Shown: piece by piece, positions 46,710-63,615 of the stretch
Position numbering within the stretch: position 1 is the first letter of the stretch
Layout of the letters: each line of letters starts with the position of its first letter
Assembly: GCA_022376925.1 (NCBI GenBank)
Contig: JAIOJX010000030.1
Span: 167,225,084 to 167,289,083 of the forward strand
Origin: Tragulus kanchil
Lineage: Eukaryota > Chordata > Mammalia > Artiodactyla > Tragulidae
Length of the DNA: 64,000 bases
Reading direction: 5' to 3'
Made by a program: the position numbers and the translations under genes
The notes under the pieces: generated by a model
Databases searched by the model: none
Told to the model about the DNA's origin: nothing
The model's input: only the letters and a program-made list of their open reading frames with translations

Positions 46710-46741
46710 GTCAGGATGGCTAACTGGTTGGCTGCCCACAT
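46710..46741 (+). pseudogene. ABHD5: Ghost fragment of ABHD5 exon 2 (acceptor plus 32 bp)
   Basis: Identical to 47788-47819, including the acceptor CTCTAG before it. It then runs directly into L1 sequence (TTGTATATATG) instead of the rest of the exon, and has no donor. A product of duplication 10; not a usable exon. Confidence 0.9.
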
Positions 46742-47224
46742 TGTATATATGTACCAGAGCTTCTGTATCCATTCATTTGTCGATGGACATCTGGGTTGCT
46801 TCCATGTTCTGGCTATTGTATAGAGAGCTGCAATGAACATTGGGGTACAGGTGCTTCTTTCAGATTTGATTTCATCAGGATATAAGCCTAATAGTGGGAT
46901 TGCTGGGTCATAGGGTGCTTCTAGTTTTAGTTTTTTAAGAAATCTCCATACTGTCTTCCATAGAGGCTGTATCAATTTACATTCCCACCAGCAATGCAAG
47001 AGGGTTCTCTTTTCTCCGCACCCTCTCCAGCATTTATTGTCTGCAGATTTTTTGAAGATGGCCATTCTGACGGGTGTGAGGTGATATCTCATTGTAGTTT
47101 TAATTTGCATTTCTCTAATAATAAGTGAGGTTGAGCATCGTTTCATGTGCTTTTGGGCCATCTGTATGCCCTCTTTGGAGAGGCGTCTCTTTAGATCTTT
47201 TTCCCATTTTTTGATTGGGTTGTT
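46742..47224 (-). mobile_element. Partial duplicate of the young L1
   Basis: Copies 45664-46146 with the same ORF2 C-terminal frame. It lacks the 3' UTR and T-run because it begins at the duplication junction, not at an insertion site. Confidence 0.9.
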
Positions 47225-47779
47225 GAATCCAAAGATTTTAATAGTTAACCAGGTTATGCTAGGTAGCTTGTTCATGGGCCTGTCCTCTGCCTTTGTATTG
47301 GGGTGTGTTCTACACTTAACCATGAGATGTGAAGCTTTAAAAAAGAAACTCATGTTTTAATAAGATTTCTCCTCTCTCAGCCCTCCCAGTAGGTGTATTT
47401 TCTACTTACTATGAACCTGCCATTGAAATGATGAAACTGACATCTGACGTTTTTGTACTTCCACCTTGATAAGAAACTGTCTTGCAGTGGGGGAATGCCT
47501 TTTTTGACTTTTCTTATTCCAGTTTTAGTCTCTGGTGGACTACGTGGAGTGTGACTGTCCACAAGGGTAAGATGGACTTTGAAATCTATGTGTAGGTTGA
47601 AGGCAGCTGTATCCCAGAACTTTATCACAGTGCTATATACCTATTGGGTGAAATTGTCACCTGCAGATAGCTTCCTCATCACACAGACAGTAAACTTCCT
47701 ATTCTGCTTTTCTTCTCCCTGTGTAGCAGTTGGGAGTTGAAAAGAGCATGAACTCACTTGTTCTGTATTTTGTTTTTGA

Positions 47780-52061
<4,282 letters not shown>

Positions 52062-52370
52062 ATTTCGTTTATTTTTATTGGAGGATAATTGCTTTACAAT
52101 GTTGTGTTTCTGTTGTTGCAACAATTTGAATCAGCTCTATGTATACATATATTCCCTCCCTCTTGAGTCTCGTTCCAACCCCACCCCCATTCCCACCCCA
52201 CCTCCATTCCCACTCCTCTCGGTCATCACAGAGCACTGAGCTGAGCACCTGGCTTTACAGAGGCTTCCCTCTACTTATCTGTCTTACCCACGGTAGTGTA
52301 TATATGTCAGTGCTGCACTCTCAGCTCGTCACACCCTCTCCTTTGCCCCGTGTCCACAAATCCATTCTTC
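52062..52370 (-). mobile_element. L1 3'-UTR fragment, antisense, first copy
   Basis: 'tttattggaggataattgct', 'ttgtgtttctgttgttgcaa', 'ccaaccccacccccattccc' are typical antisense ruminant L1 3'-end phrases. Confidence 0.8.
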
Positions 52371-53162
52371 TTGCTAGGTGTTTACTATGTCTGTCTTGTG
52401 GTATTTATTCCCTGGAGGAGGGACCTGGCACTCAGTGGTCTAGGCTTTGGTCATGAGATCTTACATCACAGCATTCTGACCCTTCATGACTGTTTACTGT
52501 TAAGGTTAGTTGCTGGTTGGTAATTTATAGTTGTGAAATGCTTTAAAGAAAAAAGACTTCAGTGATTTAGAAGGTAATTGGCACATAAAAGACAGTGTGA
52601 TCATAGACGCATTGAATTAATGATTGTTTACTTCAGAATCTTTGTAGCATATCCTCCTTCCTTTGCCTTATTTTCTTATGCTGTTTCCTATTTATGTTGC
52701 TGATCTGAAGGAGGTCACATTGGAGTGCTCAGAAAATAGAAGCAAAGGTCATTTTTGTTTTGTTCATCTTTTGGAAAGAAACAAACATGATCAACATTTT
52801 TGTGCCATCAGTGTGGTTTTCCATTGAAGTAATGGACTCATCCAGAATGGCAGCTGACTTTGACTTTGAGTGGGATGAGGGTCATTTTCAGAGTGCATGG
52901 GTGCACCTGTCAGGCCATCCCATTGCACAACTCCAGTCCTGTGTGTGCTGAATGAAACAGTATTGTCAGTTGGCAGGTCTGTGCTTTCAAAAGAGCCAGA
53001 TTTCCTTCCTTTAGTTGGCCCTTTGGGATTACTGTCTTTTATCAAGCACCACTCTCAGTGAAAAACAACGAGCTATATTTGTTTGGATAGAGAGATTACT
53101 TTCCTGGTATGATGCAGCATTGTTATTTGTGGGGGTTGGAGTTCCTCTGTTTCTAGTCAGGT

Positions 53163-53471
53163 ATTTCGTTTATTTTTATTGGAGGATAATTGCTTTACAA
53201 TGTTGTGTTTCTGTTGTTGCAACAATTTGAATCAGCTCTATGTATACATATATTCCCTCCCTCTTGAGTCTCGTTCCAACCCCACCCCCATTCCCACCCC
53301 ACCTCCATTCCCACTCCTCTCGGTCATCACAGAGCACTGAGCTGAGCACCTGGCTTTACAGAGGCTTCCCTCTACTTATCTGTCTTACCCACGGTAGTGT
53401 ATATATGTCAGTGCTGCACTCTCAGCTCGTCACACCCTCTCCTTTGCCCCGTGTCCACAAATCCATTCTTC
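53163..53471 (-). mobile_element. L1 3'-UTR fragment, duplicated copy
   Basis: Same sequence as 52062-52370, carried by duplication 12. Confidence 0.8.
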
Positions 53472-54381
53472 TTGCTAGGTGTTTACTATGTCTGTCTTGT
53501 GGTATTTATTCCCTGGAGGAGGGACCTGGCACTCAGTGGTCTAGGCTTTGGTCATGAGATCTTACATCACAGCATTCTGACCCTTCATGACTGTTTACTG
53601 TTAAGGTTAGTTGCTGGTTGGTAATTTATAGTTGTGAAATGCTTTAAAGAAAAAAGACTTCAGTGATTTAGAAGGTAATGACCGCTTGAAAACCATCCAT
53701 AAAAGAGGGTAAGGGGGCAGAACAAGTATGTAAAATAAAAGCCAGTGATCCCTGCATTGGACTGACTGCATTTTAGGAAATGATTTTTGAATGTCTGTGC
53801 CCAATAAGTCTGAATAGCTGAGTGAGGACTAAGAATCACTAAGTATTAGCAATGGATGAATGAGAGCAGGCTTGAAATAATTAGTATGTTTAAATTGACT
53901 GATTGCTATCAGATATTGAAACTCTACAGAATATATTGGATAAAAAGGCCTATGTTTTTTATTGCATAAAAAATGAGAGTTATGAAACACAGGTTGATTT
54001 CAAAATAAGGAGATTCTCTGAATTTTCAGAGACCCCAAATGATGATTGAAGGCCAAACAGAACTCTGTGCTTGCAGACAGTAACATTTGCACACAGTAAC
54101 ATTTCTTGAACAGGTAAATCTGAGAAAGAGCATTGAAAACTAAATTTACCTTTCATTTTAGAATTTGATGTTCTTTTTTGCTTTCTCTTTCCATCTTGCA
54201 GAAAATGTATCAAGAGATGGAAGCTGGTCACGTTATAGTTTTGCATTTCCTTTATGGGAAAAAAATAGGTTTCAGACATATAAATATAAACAAGGAAAGA
54301 CTTCAGGTTTATGCATTTTGACTGGTTATTTTGCATCTTAAAGTTAGTATGCATCATAAAAACAAGTTACAGTCAAGATAA

Positions 54382-54709
54382 AGTTGGGATCATTTTTTTG
54401 GGAGGGGGATGGGTTGGGGAGGGAGGGGAGCAGGCGGGCTACTTCTGTTGGTCTTTCATTTGTCCATTTTCATCCATCTTTGTTCTTCTGCCCATGTGGG
54501 CCTCCCATCACGGTGGCCTCTGTCATCGCAGAGCACCGGCTCTGGGCGCATGCACTCCAGAGCTCCGGCTTGGTAATTGGACACATCGGTCCAGCCACTC
54601 CACGGCACGCGGGATCTTCCTAGGCCAGGGATCAAACCGGCGCCCCCCGCACTGCAAGCCAGTGTCTTTCCCCACTGGACCACCAGGGTAGCCCAGTTGG
54701 GATCATTTT
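54382..54709 (-). mobile_element. CHR-type SINE, antisense, 15-bp TSD, first copy
   Basis: Element 54397-54694 flanked by AGTTGGGATCATTTT at 54382-54396 and 54695-54709. Contains 'ttgggagggggatgggttgg' and the complemented head 'ggaccaccagggtagccc'. Confidence 0.92.
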
Positions 54710-55550
54710 GTGATTTGTGTGTGTGAGAAAAGATTAATGAGAATATTTTTTCTTGCCTGTATACTACATGATTGCCTGTACTATTTTGCATGATTAGTAA
54801 ATATAGACCAGATAACATGGCACAATATAGAAAGGCAGGAATTAGCCTCAAGGTCTCCACATCTCCCTGGTTTTTCCTTATGTTGTTTCTCAGGTCAGAA
54901 CAAGTATGTAAAATAAAAGCCAGTGATCCCTGCATTGGACTGACTGCATTTTAGGAAATGATTTGAATGTCTGTGCCCAATAAGTCTGAATAGCTGAGTG
55001 AGGACTAAGAATCATTAGCAATGGATGAATGAGAGCAGGCTTGAAATAATTAGTATGTTTAAATTGACTGATTGCTATCAGATATTGAAACTCTACAGAA
55101 TATATTGGATAAAAAGGCCTATGTTTTTTATTGCATAAAAAATGAGAGTTATGAAACACAGGTTGATTTCAAAATAAGGAGATTCTCTGAATTTTCAGAG
55201 ACCCCAAATGATGATTGAAGGCCAAACAGAACTCTGTGCTTGCAGACAGTAACATTTGCACACAGTAACATTTCTTGAACAGGTAAATCTGAGAAAGAGC
55301 ATTGAAAACTAAATTTACCTTTCATTTTAGAATTTGATGTTCTTTTTTGCTTTCTCTTTCCATCTTGCAGAAAATGTATCAAGAGATGGAAGCTGGTCAC
55401 GTTATAGTTTTGCATTTCCTTTATGGGAAAAAAATAGGTTTCAGACATATAAATATAAACAAGGAAAGACTTCAGGTTTATGCATTTTGACTGGTTATTT
55501 TGCATCTTAAAGTTAGTATGCATCATAAAAACAAGTTACAGTCAAGATAA

Positions 55551-55878
55551 AGTTGGGATCATTTTTTTGGGAGGGGGATGGGTTGGGGAGGGAGGGGGGC
55601 AGGCGGGACACTTCTGTTGGTCTTTCATTTATCCATTTTCATCCATCTTTGTTCTTCTGCCCATGTGGGCCTCCCATCACGGTGGCCTCTGTCATCGCAG
55701 AGCACCGGCTCTGGGCGCATGCACTCCAGAGCTCCGGCTTGGTAATTGGACACATCGGTCCAGCCACTCCACGGCACGCGGGATCTTCCTAGGCCAGGGA
55801 TCAAACCGGCGCCCCCCGCACTGCAAGCCAGTGTCTTTCCCCACTGGACCACCAGGGTAGCCCAGTTGGGATCATTTT
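55551..55878 (-). mobile_element. CHR-type SINE, duplicated copy
   Basis: Element 55566-55863 with the same TSDs and private changes as the copy at 54397. Two SINEs at identical sites with identical TSDs cannot be independent insertions. Confidence 0.9.
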
Positions 55879-56064
55879 GTGATTTGTGTGTGTGAGAAAA
55901 GATTAATGAGAATATTTTTTCTTGCCTGTATACTACATGATTGCCTGTACTATTTTGCATGATTAGTAAATATAGACCAGATAACATGGCACAATATAGA
56001 AAGGCAGGAATTAGCCTCCAAGGTCTCCACATCTCCCTGGTTTTTCCTTATGTTGTTTCTCAGG

Positions 56065-56746
56065 GTGGCTTTCCTTGGAGCATCTCCTCTGTTCTGTTAG
56101 CAGAGGAGAAAGAGATCAGTGAATAAAAGTGTCTTTATTTTTTCTAGGAGCATGAACTCTTTTGTTGCAGACATCCTCACTGCCATGTATTTTTCTCAGA
56201 TTACTATTAATGGTCCCTATTTGTGTCAGTCTCTTACCTTACACAAATGTTTTTCTACTGTATCCTGACTAAGCAGATTCATTCAGAATTACATAGAAGA
56301 TCTGATGCTAATAAAACACTTCAGCGGATTCACAGATGCAAATGTAGTTAAACACAAGTGGTGGCTACCAGTATATGTGTTCATAATTATAGTAAGCTCA
56401 GAGTCAGTGAGATTTAGCACTAGGTGTTTCTTCAAGTTGCACTTATACTAAATAGATGGGTGATCATGAGGGTCACCATCTGTCTGATCTGAGAGGTTTG
56501 ACCTGAGCCAGAAAAGCCACTTGGTGGAATACACATGTTTCCTTTGGTGCAGTAGAGTGGTCTGTCTTGCATTGTAAGGAACTACCTACTCTAAATGTCA
56601 CTTATCCAACTTTTAACTTGATCCAGGTACCTTTTTAAAAAACTTTTGCTTTGAGCTGTTTTGAAAGGGAGGTACAGAGATTCCTCATGTAATCCCTGTT
56701 TCCACGCATACACAATCTCCCTTACAAGAACTGTTTTTTTGTTGTT
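56065..56746. other. ABHD5 intron 3 sequence, no feature recognised
   Basis: No supportable gene or transposon. Confidence 0.5.
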
Positions 56747-57019
56747 GTTTGTTTTTTAATTTTGGCCTCTTTTATTGGTGTTTTTATTTATTTATTTTCA
56801 TCAATCTTTATTCTTTGGCATGTGTGGCCTCCCATTGCAGTGGCCTATTTCGTCATAGAGCACTGACTCTGGGTGCATGTGCTCCAGAGCACTGGCTTGT
56901 AATTGGATGCACCAGTCCAGCTGCTCTGTGGCTTGCGGGATTTTCCCGGGCCAGGGGTCAAACTGGTGCCCTTGCACTGCAAGGCAGACTCTTTACCCAC
57001 TGGACCACCAGGGAAGCTC
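56747..57019 (-). mobile_element. CHR-related SINE, antisense
   Basis: T-rich start, 'aattttggcctcttttattg' block shared with the SINE at 48356, end 'ggaccaccagggaagctc'. This 'ttttggcctcttttattg' start marks the subfamily also present at 41936. Confidence 0.88.
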
Positions 57020-57998
57020 AAGACCTATCTTTATTATGTTGTCATAAGATTAAAATACTGAGTTTCAGGAAGATTTTGATGGGAGGATAACAAGAGTGGA
57101 AAAATGGTCTCATAACGAAATGAGATTCCGTTATTTTCCTTCACTCACTGTGCATCTTGTCTTGTCTCTCTTTTTTCTCAATTAGGCTAGGAGACTGTTA
57201 CTTTTTGCTTTGTCTTCTAATATATAGATAATTATTTATAAGATATAATTTTTTTTTCTCCCAAGAGAGCCACAGCTCTTTAATTTCTGTTGTTTCTATG
57301 CATGAAGGAAAAAACCCACAGAAAATTTTTTTTTTTTACTTGTCAGGACTTATGTACCAGTCTATGCATATTAATCCTGTCTTTTGTGGGAAGCCACATT
57401 CTTTCATTCTTGGTTTATTTATATAGGACAGTTTGGGGAGAAGAGCAAAAATGCCTAGTTCAATGTACTTATTTAGGAAGGATTCCAGTAATAGAGAACA
57501 AGTCAAAATGAAATTTTCCAGTTTTTGGTCCATTAGGTCAACCTATATGCTTCATCTCAGTGAGCAGCAGAGTGCTTCTGTCCATAAAAGTTGTTCCGTA
57601 GCCTAACTTGTAGTAGTGACTCCGTGTTTTTCCCAGATTGTTGATACTAATTATCGAGAGTCAGAAATTGATGATTCAGTGACTGTAATACCTTATATAA
57701 AGATACCTGAATCAATCCTCCATTGAAATATTGGTGTTGATCGGAATAATCTAATATGATAATCCAGCAGGTTATGTGTGTTTAACTAGTGTTGAGTGAC
57801 TTTTGTGTACCTGTAAGGTTTACAGTGTCTTGGAGAAAGAGACACAGGTAACCCTTGAGTAGCATAGCAGTGAGAGCTCTTGAATACCACCTGACCCAGT
57901 CTCGGGCTCCATTATGGTACTTTTGACTAAAGAAGTACAACTGGAGCCGAGGTGGAGGTCTCAAAGGGAAGTATCAGGAGAACATTCTAGGTAGTAGG
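57020..57998. other. ABHD5 intron 3 sequence, no feature recognised
   Basis: Contains T-runs near 57248 and 57327. No gene recognised. Confidence 0.5.
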
Positions 57999-58438
57999 GA
58001 GAGAAATTGTGAAGTTCTTGTGCTAGGGGGACAGCTGGGCTGTTCTGGAAAAGCGGTGTGGCAGATGGGCCAAGAAGTTCTGAACTGATTAATAGATTAC
58101 TCTGTATGGAGACACAAACCCCATGTTCCTTGCCCTAAAATAACCTTAGTTCACCTCAGTTCTGTTACCATGATGTGTAATAATTAGACAGGTTGCCTGT
58201 AATTTTACTTGTAGATTGCTGGGCTGCATCACCAACAGGAACCACTGTGTGAGCTGTACAGGGCTGCCATGCTGTCAAATCTTCGTCGTCAAGCTGTGTC
58301 TGATCACCTTAGTGTGGAAACAGAGGGAGAATAGAGGAAACTAACAAAAGTAGCCAAAGATGCCATCTCCTTTCTCACATCTGTGTGCTCCTTTTTCATT
58401 TCCTTTTCCTCTGGCCCCTGCCACTCAGGTTTCTGTAG

Positions 58439-58656
58439 GCTTCCATGGTGGCTCAGTAGTAAAGAATCCACCTGGCAAGCAGCAGATATGCAGGAGACAT
58501 AGGTTTGGTACCTGGGTCAGGAAGATCCCCTGGAGGAAGGCATGGCAACCCACTCCAGTATTCTTGCCTGGAGAACCCCATGGATAGAGGAGCCTGGTGG
58601 GCTATACACCATGGGGTCACAAGAAGTCAGAGACGACTGAGCAACTAAACAACAAC
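58439..58656 (+). mobile_element. Bov-A2 SINE, sense, first copy
   Basis: 'ggcttccatggtggctcagt', 'aggtttggtacctgggtcag', 'gcaacccactccagtattct', 'tgcctggagaaccccatgga', 'agacgactgagcaactaaac'. Confidence 0.93.
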
Positions 58657-58889
58657 TTAGGATCCCATACAAAGACAGTGTATCTTTTATAGGTATTTGT
58701 TACAAACTAAGGAAAAGGGCAATTGAAAATTTTTGTTAACTTAGAAAGTGTTTAGCAAAGAAGATCCATTCCAAGTCTCAACAGAGTAGGTTACAACTGG
58801 TCTTTGATAAGCTTTTCAGATTATCGCTTTTGACCTTGCCTGGCAGTCTTCTGACCATTGCTTCTGACCATGAGCTGAGCATTTCTGCT

Positions 58890-59048
58890 TCATTGATTAC
58901 AGTAAAGCCATTGACAGGAAGCAGCAGTTAGAACCAGACATGGAACAACTGACTGCTTCCAAATTGGGAATGGAGTGCATCAAGGCTGTATACTGGCATC
59001 CTGATTATTTAACTTTCATGCAGAATCACAAGCAAAATGGAGGTCTAA
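58890..59048 (+). mobile_element. BovB fragment, truncated at the duplication junction
   Basis: 'tgattacagtaaagccattg' and 'aaggctgtatactggcatcc' are BovB reverse-transcriptase text. Stops at the end of copy 1 of duplication 14. Confidence 0.8.
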
Positions 59049-59501
59049 GGGTAGGTTAGGAGAGAGAAATTGTGAAGTTCTTGTGCTAGGGGGACAGCTG
59101 GGCTGTTCTGGAAAAGCGGTGTGGCAGATGGGCCAAGAAGTTCTGAACTGATTAATAGATTACTCTGTATGGAGACACAAACCCCATGTTCCTTGCCCTA
59201 AAATAACCTTAGTTCACCTCAGTTCTGTTACCATGATGTGTAATAATTAGACAGGTTGCCTGTAATTTTACTTGTAGATTGCTGGGCTGCATCACCAACA
59301 GGAACCACTGTGTGAGCTGTACAGGGCTGCCATGCTGTCAAATCTTCGTCGTCAAGCTGTGTCTGATCACCTTAGTGTGGAAACAGAGGGAGAATAGAGG
59401 AAACTAACAAAAGTAGCCAAAGATGCCATCTCCTTTCTCACATCTGTGTGCTCCTTTTTCATTTCCTTTTCCTCTGGCCCCTGCCACTCAGGTTTCTGTA
59501 G

Positions 59502-59719
59502 GCTTCCATGGTGGCTCAGTAGTAAAGAATCCACCTGGCAAGCAGCAGATATGCAGGAGACATAGGTTTGGTACCTGGGTCAGGAAGATCCCCTGGAGGA
59601 AGGCATGGCAACCCACTCCAGTATTCTTGCCTGGAGAACCCCATGGATAGAGGAGCCTGGTGGGCTATACACCATGGGGTCACAAGAAGTCAGAGACGAC
59701 TGAGCAACTAAACAACAAC
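59502..59719 (+). mobile_element. Bov-A2 SINE, duplicated copy
   Basis: Identical to 58439-58656, within duplication 14. Confidence 0.9.
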
Positions 59720-59952
59720 TTAGGATCCCATACAAAGACAGTGTATCTTTTATAGGTATTTGTTACAAACTAAGGAAAAGGGCAATTGAAAATTTTTGTT
59801 AACTTAGAAAGTGTTTAGCAAAGAAGATCCATTCCAAGTCTCAACAGAGTAGGTTACAACTGGTCTTTGATAAGCTTTTCAGATTATCGCTTTTGACCTT
59901 GCCTGGCAGTCTTCTGACCATTGCTTCTGACCATGAGCTGAGCATTTCTGCT

Positions 59953-60955
59953 TCATTGATTACAGTAAAGCCATTGACAGGAAGCAGCAGTTAGAACCAG
60001 ACATGGAACAACTGACTGCTTCCAAATTGGGAATGGAGTGCATCAAGGCTGTATACTGGCATCCTGATTATTTAACTTCCATGCAGAATACATCATGCAA
60101 AATGCTGGTCTGGAAGGATCACAGGTTGGAGTCAAGATTGCTGGGAGAAATATCAGTAACCTCAGGTATGCAGATGACGCCACCCTCATGGCAGAAGGTG
60201 AAGACTAAAGAACCTCTTTTAAAAAAAAAAAGAACCTCTTGATGAAAATGAAAGAGGAGAGGAAAAAGGTGGCTTAAAACTCAACATTAAAAAATGAAGA
60301 TCATGGCATCCAGTCCCATCACTTCATGGCAAATAGCTGGGCAAACAATGGAAACAATGACAGACTTTATTATGTTGGGCTCCAAAATCACTGTGGATGG
60401 TGACTGCAGCCATGAAATTAAAAAGACAATTGCTCCTTGGAAGAAAAACTATGACAAACCTAAACATTGTATTCAAACGTAGAGACATCTCTTTGCCAAC
60501 AAAGGTTTGTATAGTCAAAGCTATGGTCTTTTCACTAGTCATGTATGAATGTGAGAGCTGGACCATAAAGAAGGCTGGGCACTGAAGAACTGATGCCTTT
60601 GAACTGTGGTGTTGAAGAAGACTCTTGAGAGTTGCTTGGATGTCAAGATTAAACCAGTTAATCCTAAAGGAAATCAGCCCTGAATATTCATTGGAAGTAC
60701 TAATGTTGAAACTGCAAGACTTTGGCCACCTGATGCAAAGAGAGGACTTGTTGGAAAAGACCCTGATGCTGGGAAAAATAGAAGGCAGAAGGAGAAGGGG
60801 ATGACAGAGGATGAGATGGGTGGGTGGCATTGATGGCTCAATGGACTTGAGTTTGAGCAAACTCCAGAAGATGGTGAAGGACAGAGAAGCCTGGTATGCT
60901 GTAGTCCATGGGGCTGCAAGGAGTTGGACATGACTGAACAACTGAACTGAACTGA
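59953..60955 (+). mobile_element. BovB LINE 3' portion, sense, inactive
   Basis: From the reverse-transcriptase region ('gattacagtaaagccattga', 'atgcagatgacgccacc', the FADD-type motif region) to the 3' end 'gactgaacaactgaactgaactga'. Reading frames (60003-60242, 60294-60482, 60397-60585) are broken by frameshifts. An A-run insertion lies at 60221-60231. Confidence 0.92.
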
Positions 60956-61200
60956 GATGAAAAACTGACTGTTCTTTCTACTTGACTCAAAAGTTAGAGA
61001 CATTTAAATTTATTGTGCTGTGCCCCATCCTCCCCTTAGTAGCTTGGAACTAACTGAGGCCAACTTTATCTTGAAAATGTCTTATTTGTTCACTGATTTC
61101 TTTCTAGTCGTTTTCCTTGTTCTTTAGTAGGTCCTGTAAACTCCTTTGTACACTTCAACTCTGAATGTGGCTGTTCTTGTTATATTATTGCTGGCTGGTG
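60956..61200. other. ABHD5 intron 3 sequence; possible 3' UTR of the minus-strand candidate
   Basis: On the minus strand an AATAAA occurs near 61008-61013, about 190 bp beyond the stop codon of the frame at 61201-61479. This would suit a retrocopy 3' end, but no poly(A) tract or TSD is visible. Confidence 0.25.
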
Positions 61201-61479
61201 TTATTGTTGGCATTTAGACTCAGTTGTCCCATGAAAACGTTGAATCAGGTATTGTTTGCTTCTTAGCTCATAGGCTGTAATCTGGTCATCATCTTCAGAC
61301 TCAAGACCTGCTGTAGTGACTAAGCTGGAGGAGAATGCTTCTTTGTGTTTTGAAACTGATAAACTGTTCCCTTGTTCCTGCTTTGCTGGTTCTAAGGGTT
61401 TTTTATAGTTTGCATTAGTCTCTGATTCTTGATAAAGATGTCTGATAAACTGACTCACATGCTCTCTGGCTAGATACAT
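61201..61479 (-). pseudogene. Candidate processed-pseudogene fragment, family unknown
   Basis: A 92-codon minus frame with natural-looking, charged composition (MYLAREHVSQFIRHLYQESE at its start, ESEDDDQITAYELRSKQYL near its end) and no similarity to the SINE/LINE frames here. Another frame just upstream (about 61490-61560, minus) reads PEFTISYPTEDSLMGLSVHV before a stop, which suggests a frameshifted longer ancestor. I do not recognise the protein. Alternatives: chance ORF or an antisense exon. Confidence 0.3.
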
Positions 61480-61575
61480 TCTTTAAGCCTAGACGTGAAC
61501 TGACAATCCCATTAGGCTGTCCTCTGTGGGATACGAAATGGTGAATTCTGGATTGCTATAACAGTTTGGATCTTA

Positions 61576-61755
61576 GGTAGTGCAATTGTAAAGAATCCAC
61601 CTGCCAATGCAGGGCATGCAGGTTCGATCTCTGGGTCAGGAAGATCCTCTGAAGGAGGGCATGGCCACCCAATCCAGTATTATTGCTGGGAGCCTAGTGG
61701 GGCTATAGTCCAGGGGATCTCAAAGAGTCAGACATGACCGAGTGACTCAGCATGC
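61576..61755 (+). mobile_element. Bov-A2 SINE, sense, 5'-diverged
   Basis: 'taaagaatccacctgccaat', 'caggttcgatctctgggtca', 'ggagggcatggccacccaat', 'catgaccgagtgactcagca'. Confidence 0.88.
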
Positions 61756-61864
61756 ATATATGTACATTAAAACTAAATAACTCCTGTCAAATGAAGAGGT
61801 AATCTTACTGTAAAAGCAGATGAGAAGATAACTTGGGAACTTGGTCTGGTTCAGGTTATAGTAC

Positions 61865-62069
61865 GTGCTAAGTCACTTAGTCATGTCTGACTCTGCGATC
61901 CCATGGACTATAGCCCACCAGGCTCCTTTGTCCATGGAATTTTTCAGGCAAAAATTCTGGAATGGGTTGCTATTTCCTACTCCAGGGGATCTGCCCAACC
62001 CAGGAATCGAACTTGTGTCTCCTGCATTGGGAGGCAGATTCTTTACCACTAACGCCACCTGGGAGGCCC
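61865..62069 (-). mobile_element. Bov-A2 SINE, antisense
   Basis: 'gctaagtcacttagtcatgt', 'ccatggactatagcccacca', 'cccaacccaggaatcgaact', ending 'gccacctgggaggccc'. Confidence 0.9.
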
Positions 62070-62527
62070 TTTCCTGTAGAGTATGTTTTAATAAAAGGCT
62101 TGCTTTCCTCTTTAGATAAGTCACTGGTAAATAGTACCAGCTGTTTCCTAAAATGAATCTTTGGCGCTTTTCAACTAGGTGGCTCTTTCATTAATTCTAC
62201 TCATACCTCTGGCACAGGTCCCCCTCCTCCTCCCTCAGATCTCACTGTGGGCTCTCAGGAGGAATTTAAGAGGCAGTCAGAATATTAGAGAAAACTCTCT
62301 CTGTCGTTAAAAATAAATTCATTTTCATCCCCATTTCCATCCAGTATCAGCAAATAGTCTTATAAAACTTTTAGGCAGTGAAGTTGCTCAGAATATGTGG
62401 AAATCTCACATATCACATGTCTTTATACAGATTCATAGTTACGTTCTACAAATCATCTTGATCCTCTGAAGTCTAGAGTATAGTGCTAGGACTGGCCTAG
62501 ACCTGGTAGTAGCTAAGCTTTACCTTT
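62070..62527. other. ABHD5 intron 3 sequence, no feature recognised
   Basis: No gene recognised. The right part is included in duplication 15. Confidence 0.5.
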
Positions 62528-62992
62528 GTTGTTATTGCTCAGTCACTAAGTTGTGTCCAACACTTTGCAACCCCATGAACTGCAGCACCCCAGGCTTCCC
62601 TGTCATTCACTATCTCCCTGAATTTGCTGAAACTCATGTCCATTGAGTCACTGCTGCCATCCAACAGTCTCATCCTGTGTCACCCCCTTCTCCTCTTGCC
62701 CTCAGTGTTTCTCAGCATCAGGGTCTTTTCCAGTGAGTCAGCTCTTCACATCAGGTGGCCAAAGTATTGGACCTTCAGCTTCAGCACCATCCAAGGGACT
62801 CTCAAGAGTCTTCTCCAGCACCACAGTTTGAAGGCATCAATTCTTCAACTCTCAGCCATCTTTGTGGTCCAACTCTCACATTCATACATGACTGCTGGAA
62901 AAACCATAGCTTTGATTATATGGACCTTTGTCGGCAAAGTGATGTCTCTGCTTTTGAATATGCTGTTTAGATTTATCATAGCTTTACCTTTA
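62528..62992 (-). mobile_element. BovB 3' end, antisense, first copy
   Basis: 'gctcagtcactaagttgtgt', 'gaactgcagcaccccaggct', 'tggccaaagtattggacctt', 'tgctggaaaaaccatagctt'. Truncated LINE with broken frames. Confidence 0.92.
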
Positions 62993-63615
62993 CTAATCCA
63001 TTTATTTTATATTGCTTGACCTGTTCTTAGGAAAGAGAGCCTTCTCCCGACAGCTTGTTGACATCTGTTAGCACACTGGGGTTGGCAAGTAAGGCTTGTA
63101 GCCCTAGTTATACACTGACTAAGTTAGGTTCTGGAGTGAGTCACACAGTGCTACTCAGCTTTCTTCTCATGTCATTAATGAAAATTGGGCTAAGTGTTCT
63201 CTACGGTCCTTGGAGCTCTGTGCTCTTGCATGCTTTTGTTTGAATCAGCTATCAGGAATTTAAGAGGCAGTCAGAATATTAGAGAAAACTCTTTTCACTA
63301 GCCCCCCGTCCCTCCTCCTCCCTCAGATCTCACTGTGGGCTCTCAGGAGGAATTTAAGAGGCAGTCAGAATATTAGAGAAAACTCTCTCTGTCGTTAAAA
63401 ATAAATTCATTTTCATCCCCATTTCCATCCAGTATCAGCAAATAGTCTTATAAAACTTTTAGGCAGTGAAGTTGCTCAGAATATGTGGAAATCTCACATA
63501 TCACATGTCTTTATACAGATTCATAGTTACGTTCTACAAATCATCTTGATCCTCTGAAGTCTAGAGTATAGTGCTAGGACTGGCCTAGACCTGGTAGTAG
63601 CTAAGCTTTACCTTT

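Larger units (their letters stand above)
53718..56064. repeat. Local direct duplication 13 (53718-54894 and 54896-56064)
   Basis: About 1.17 kb repeated with a 1-bp spacer. Copy 2 lacks short pieces near its start ('aatcactaagtattagc' shortened to 'aatcattagc', TTTTTG to TTTG) and has a few substitutions in the SINE (GGGCTACTT versus GGGACACTT) and an extra C near 56019. Confidence 0.92.
57999..60113. repeat. Local direct duplication 14 (57999-59048 and 59062-60113)
   Basis: About 1.05 kb repeated at offset 1063. The interior is nearly identical. The end of copy 1 ('gcagaatcacaagcaaaatgg' region) is a degraded version of copy 2 ('gcagaatacatcatgcaaaatgc' region), again at the junction. Confidence 0.92.

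Noticed and set aside
45520..47353. 251- and 215-codon minus frames as host genes
   Set aside because: Both are the C-terminus of L1 ORF2 ([19 protein letters not shown]), the second being a duplicate of the first.
60324..60941. 205-codon minus frame as a gene
   Set aside because: It is the antisense reading of the BovB 3' region, seen in many BovB copies.
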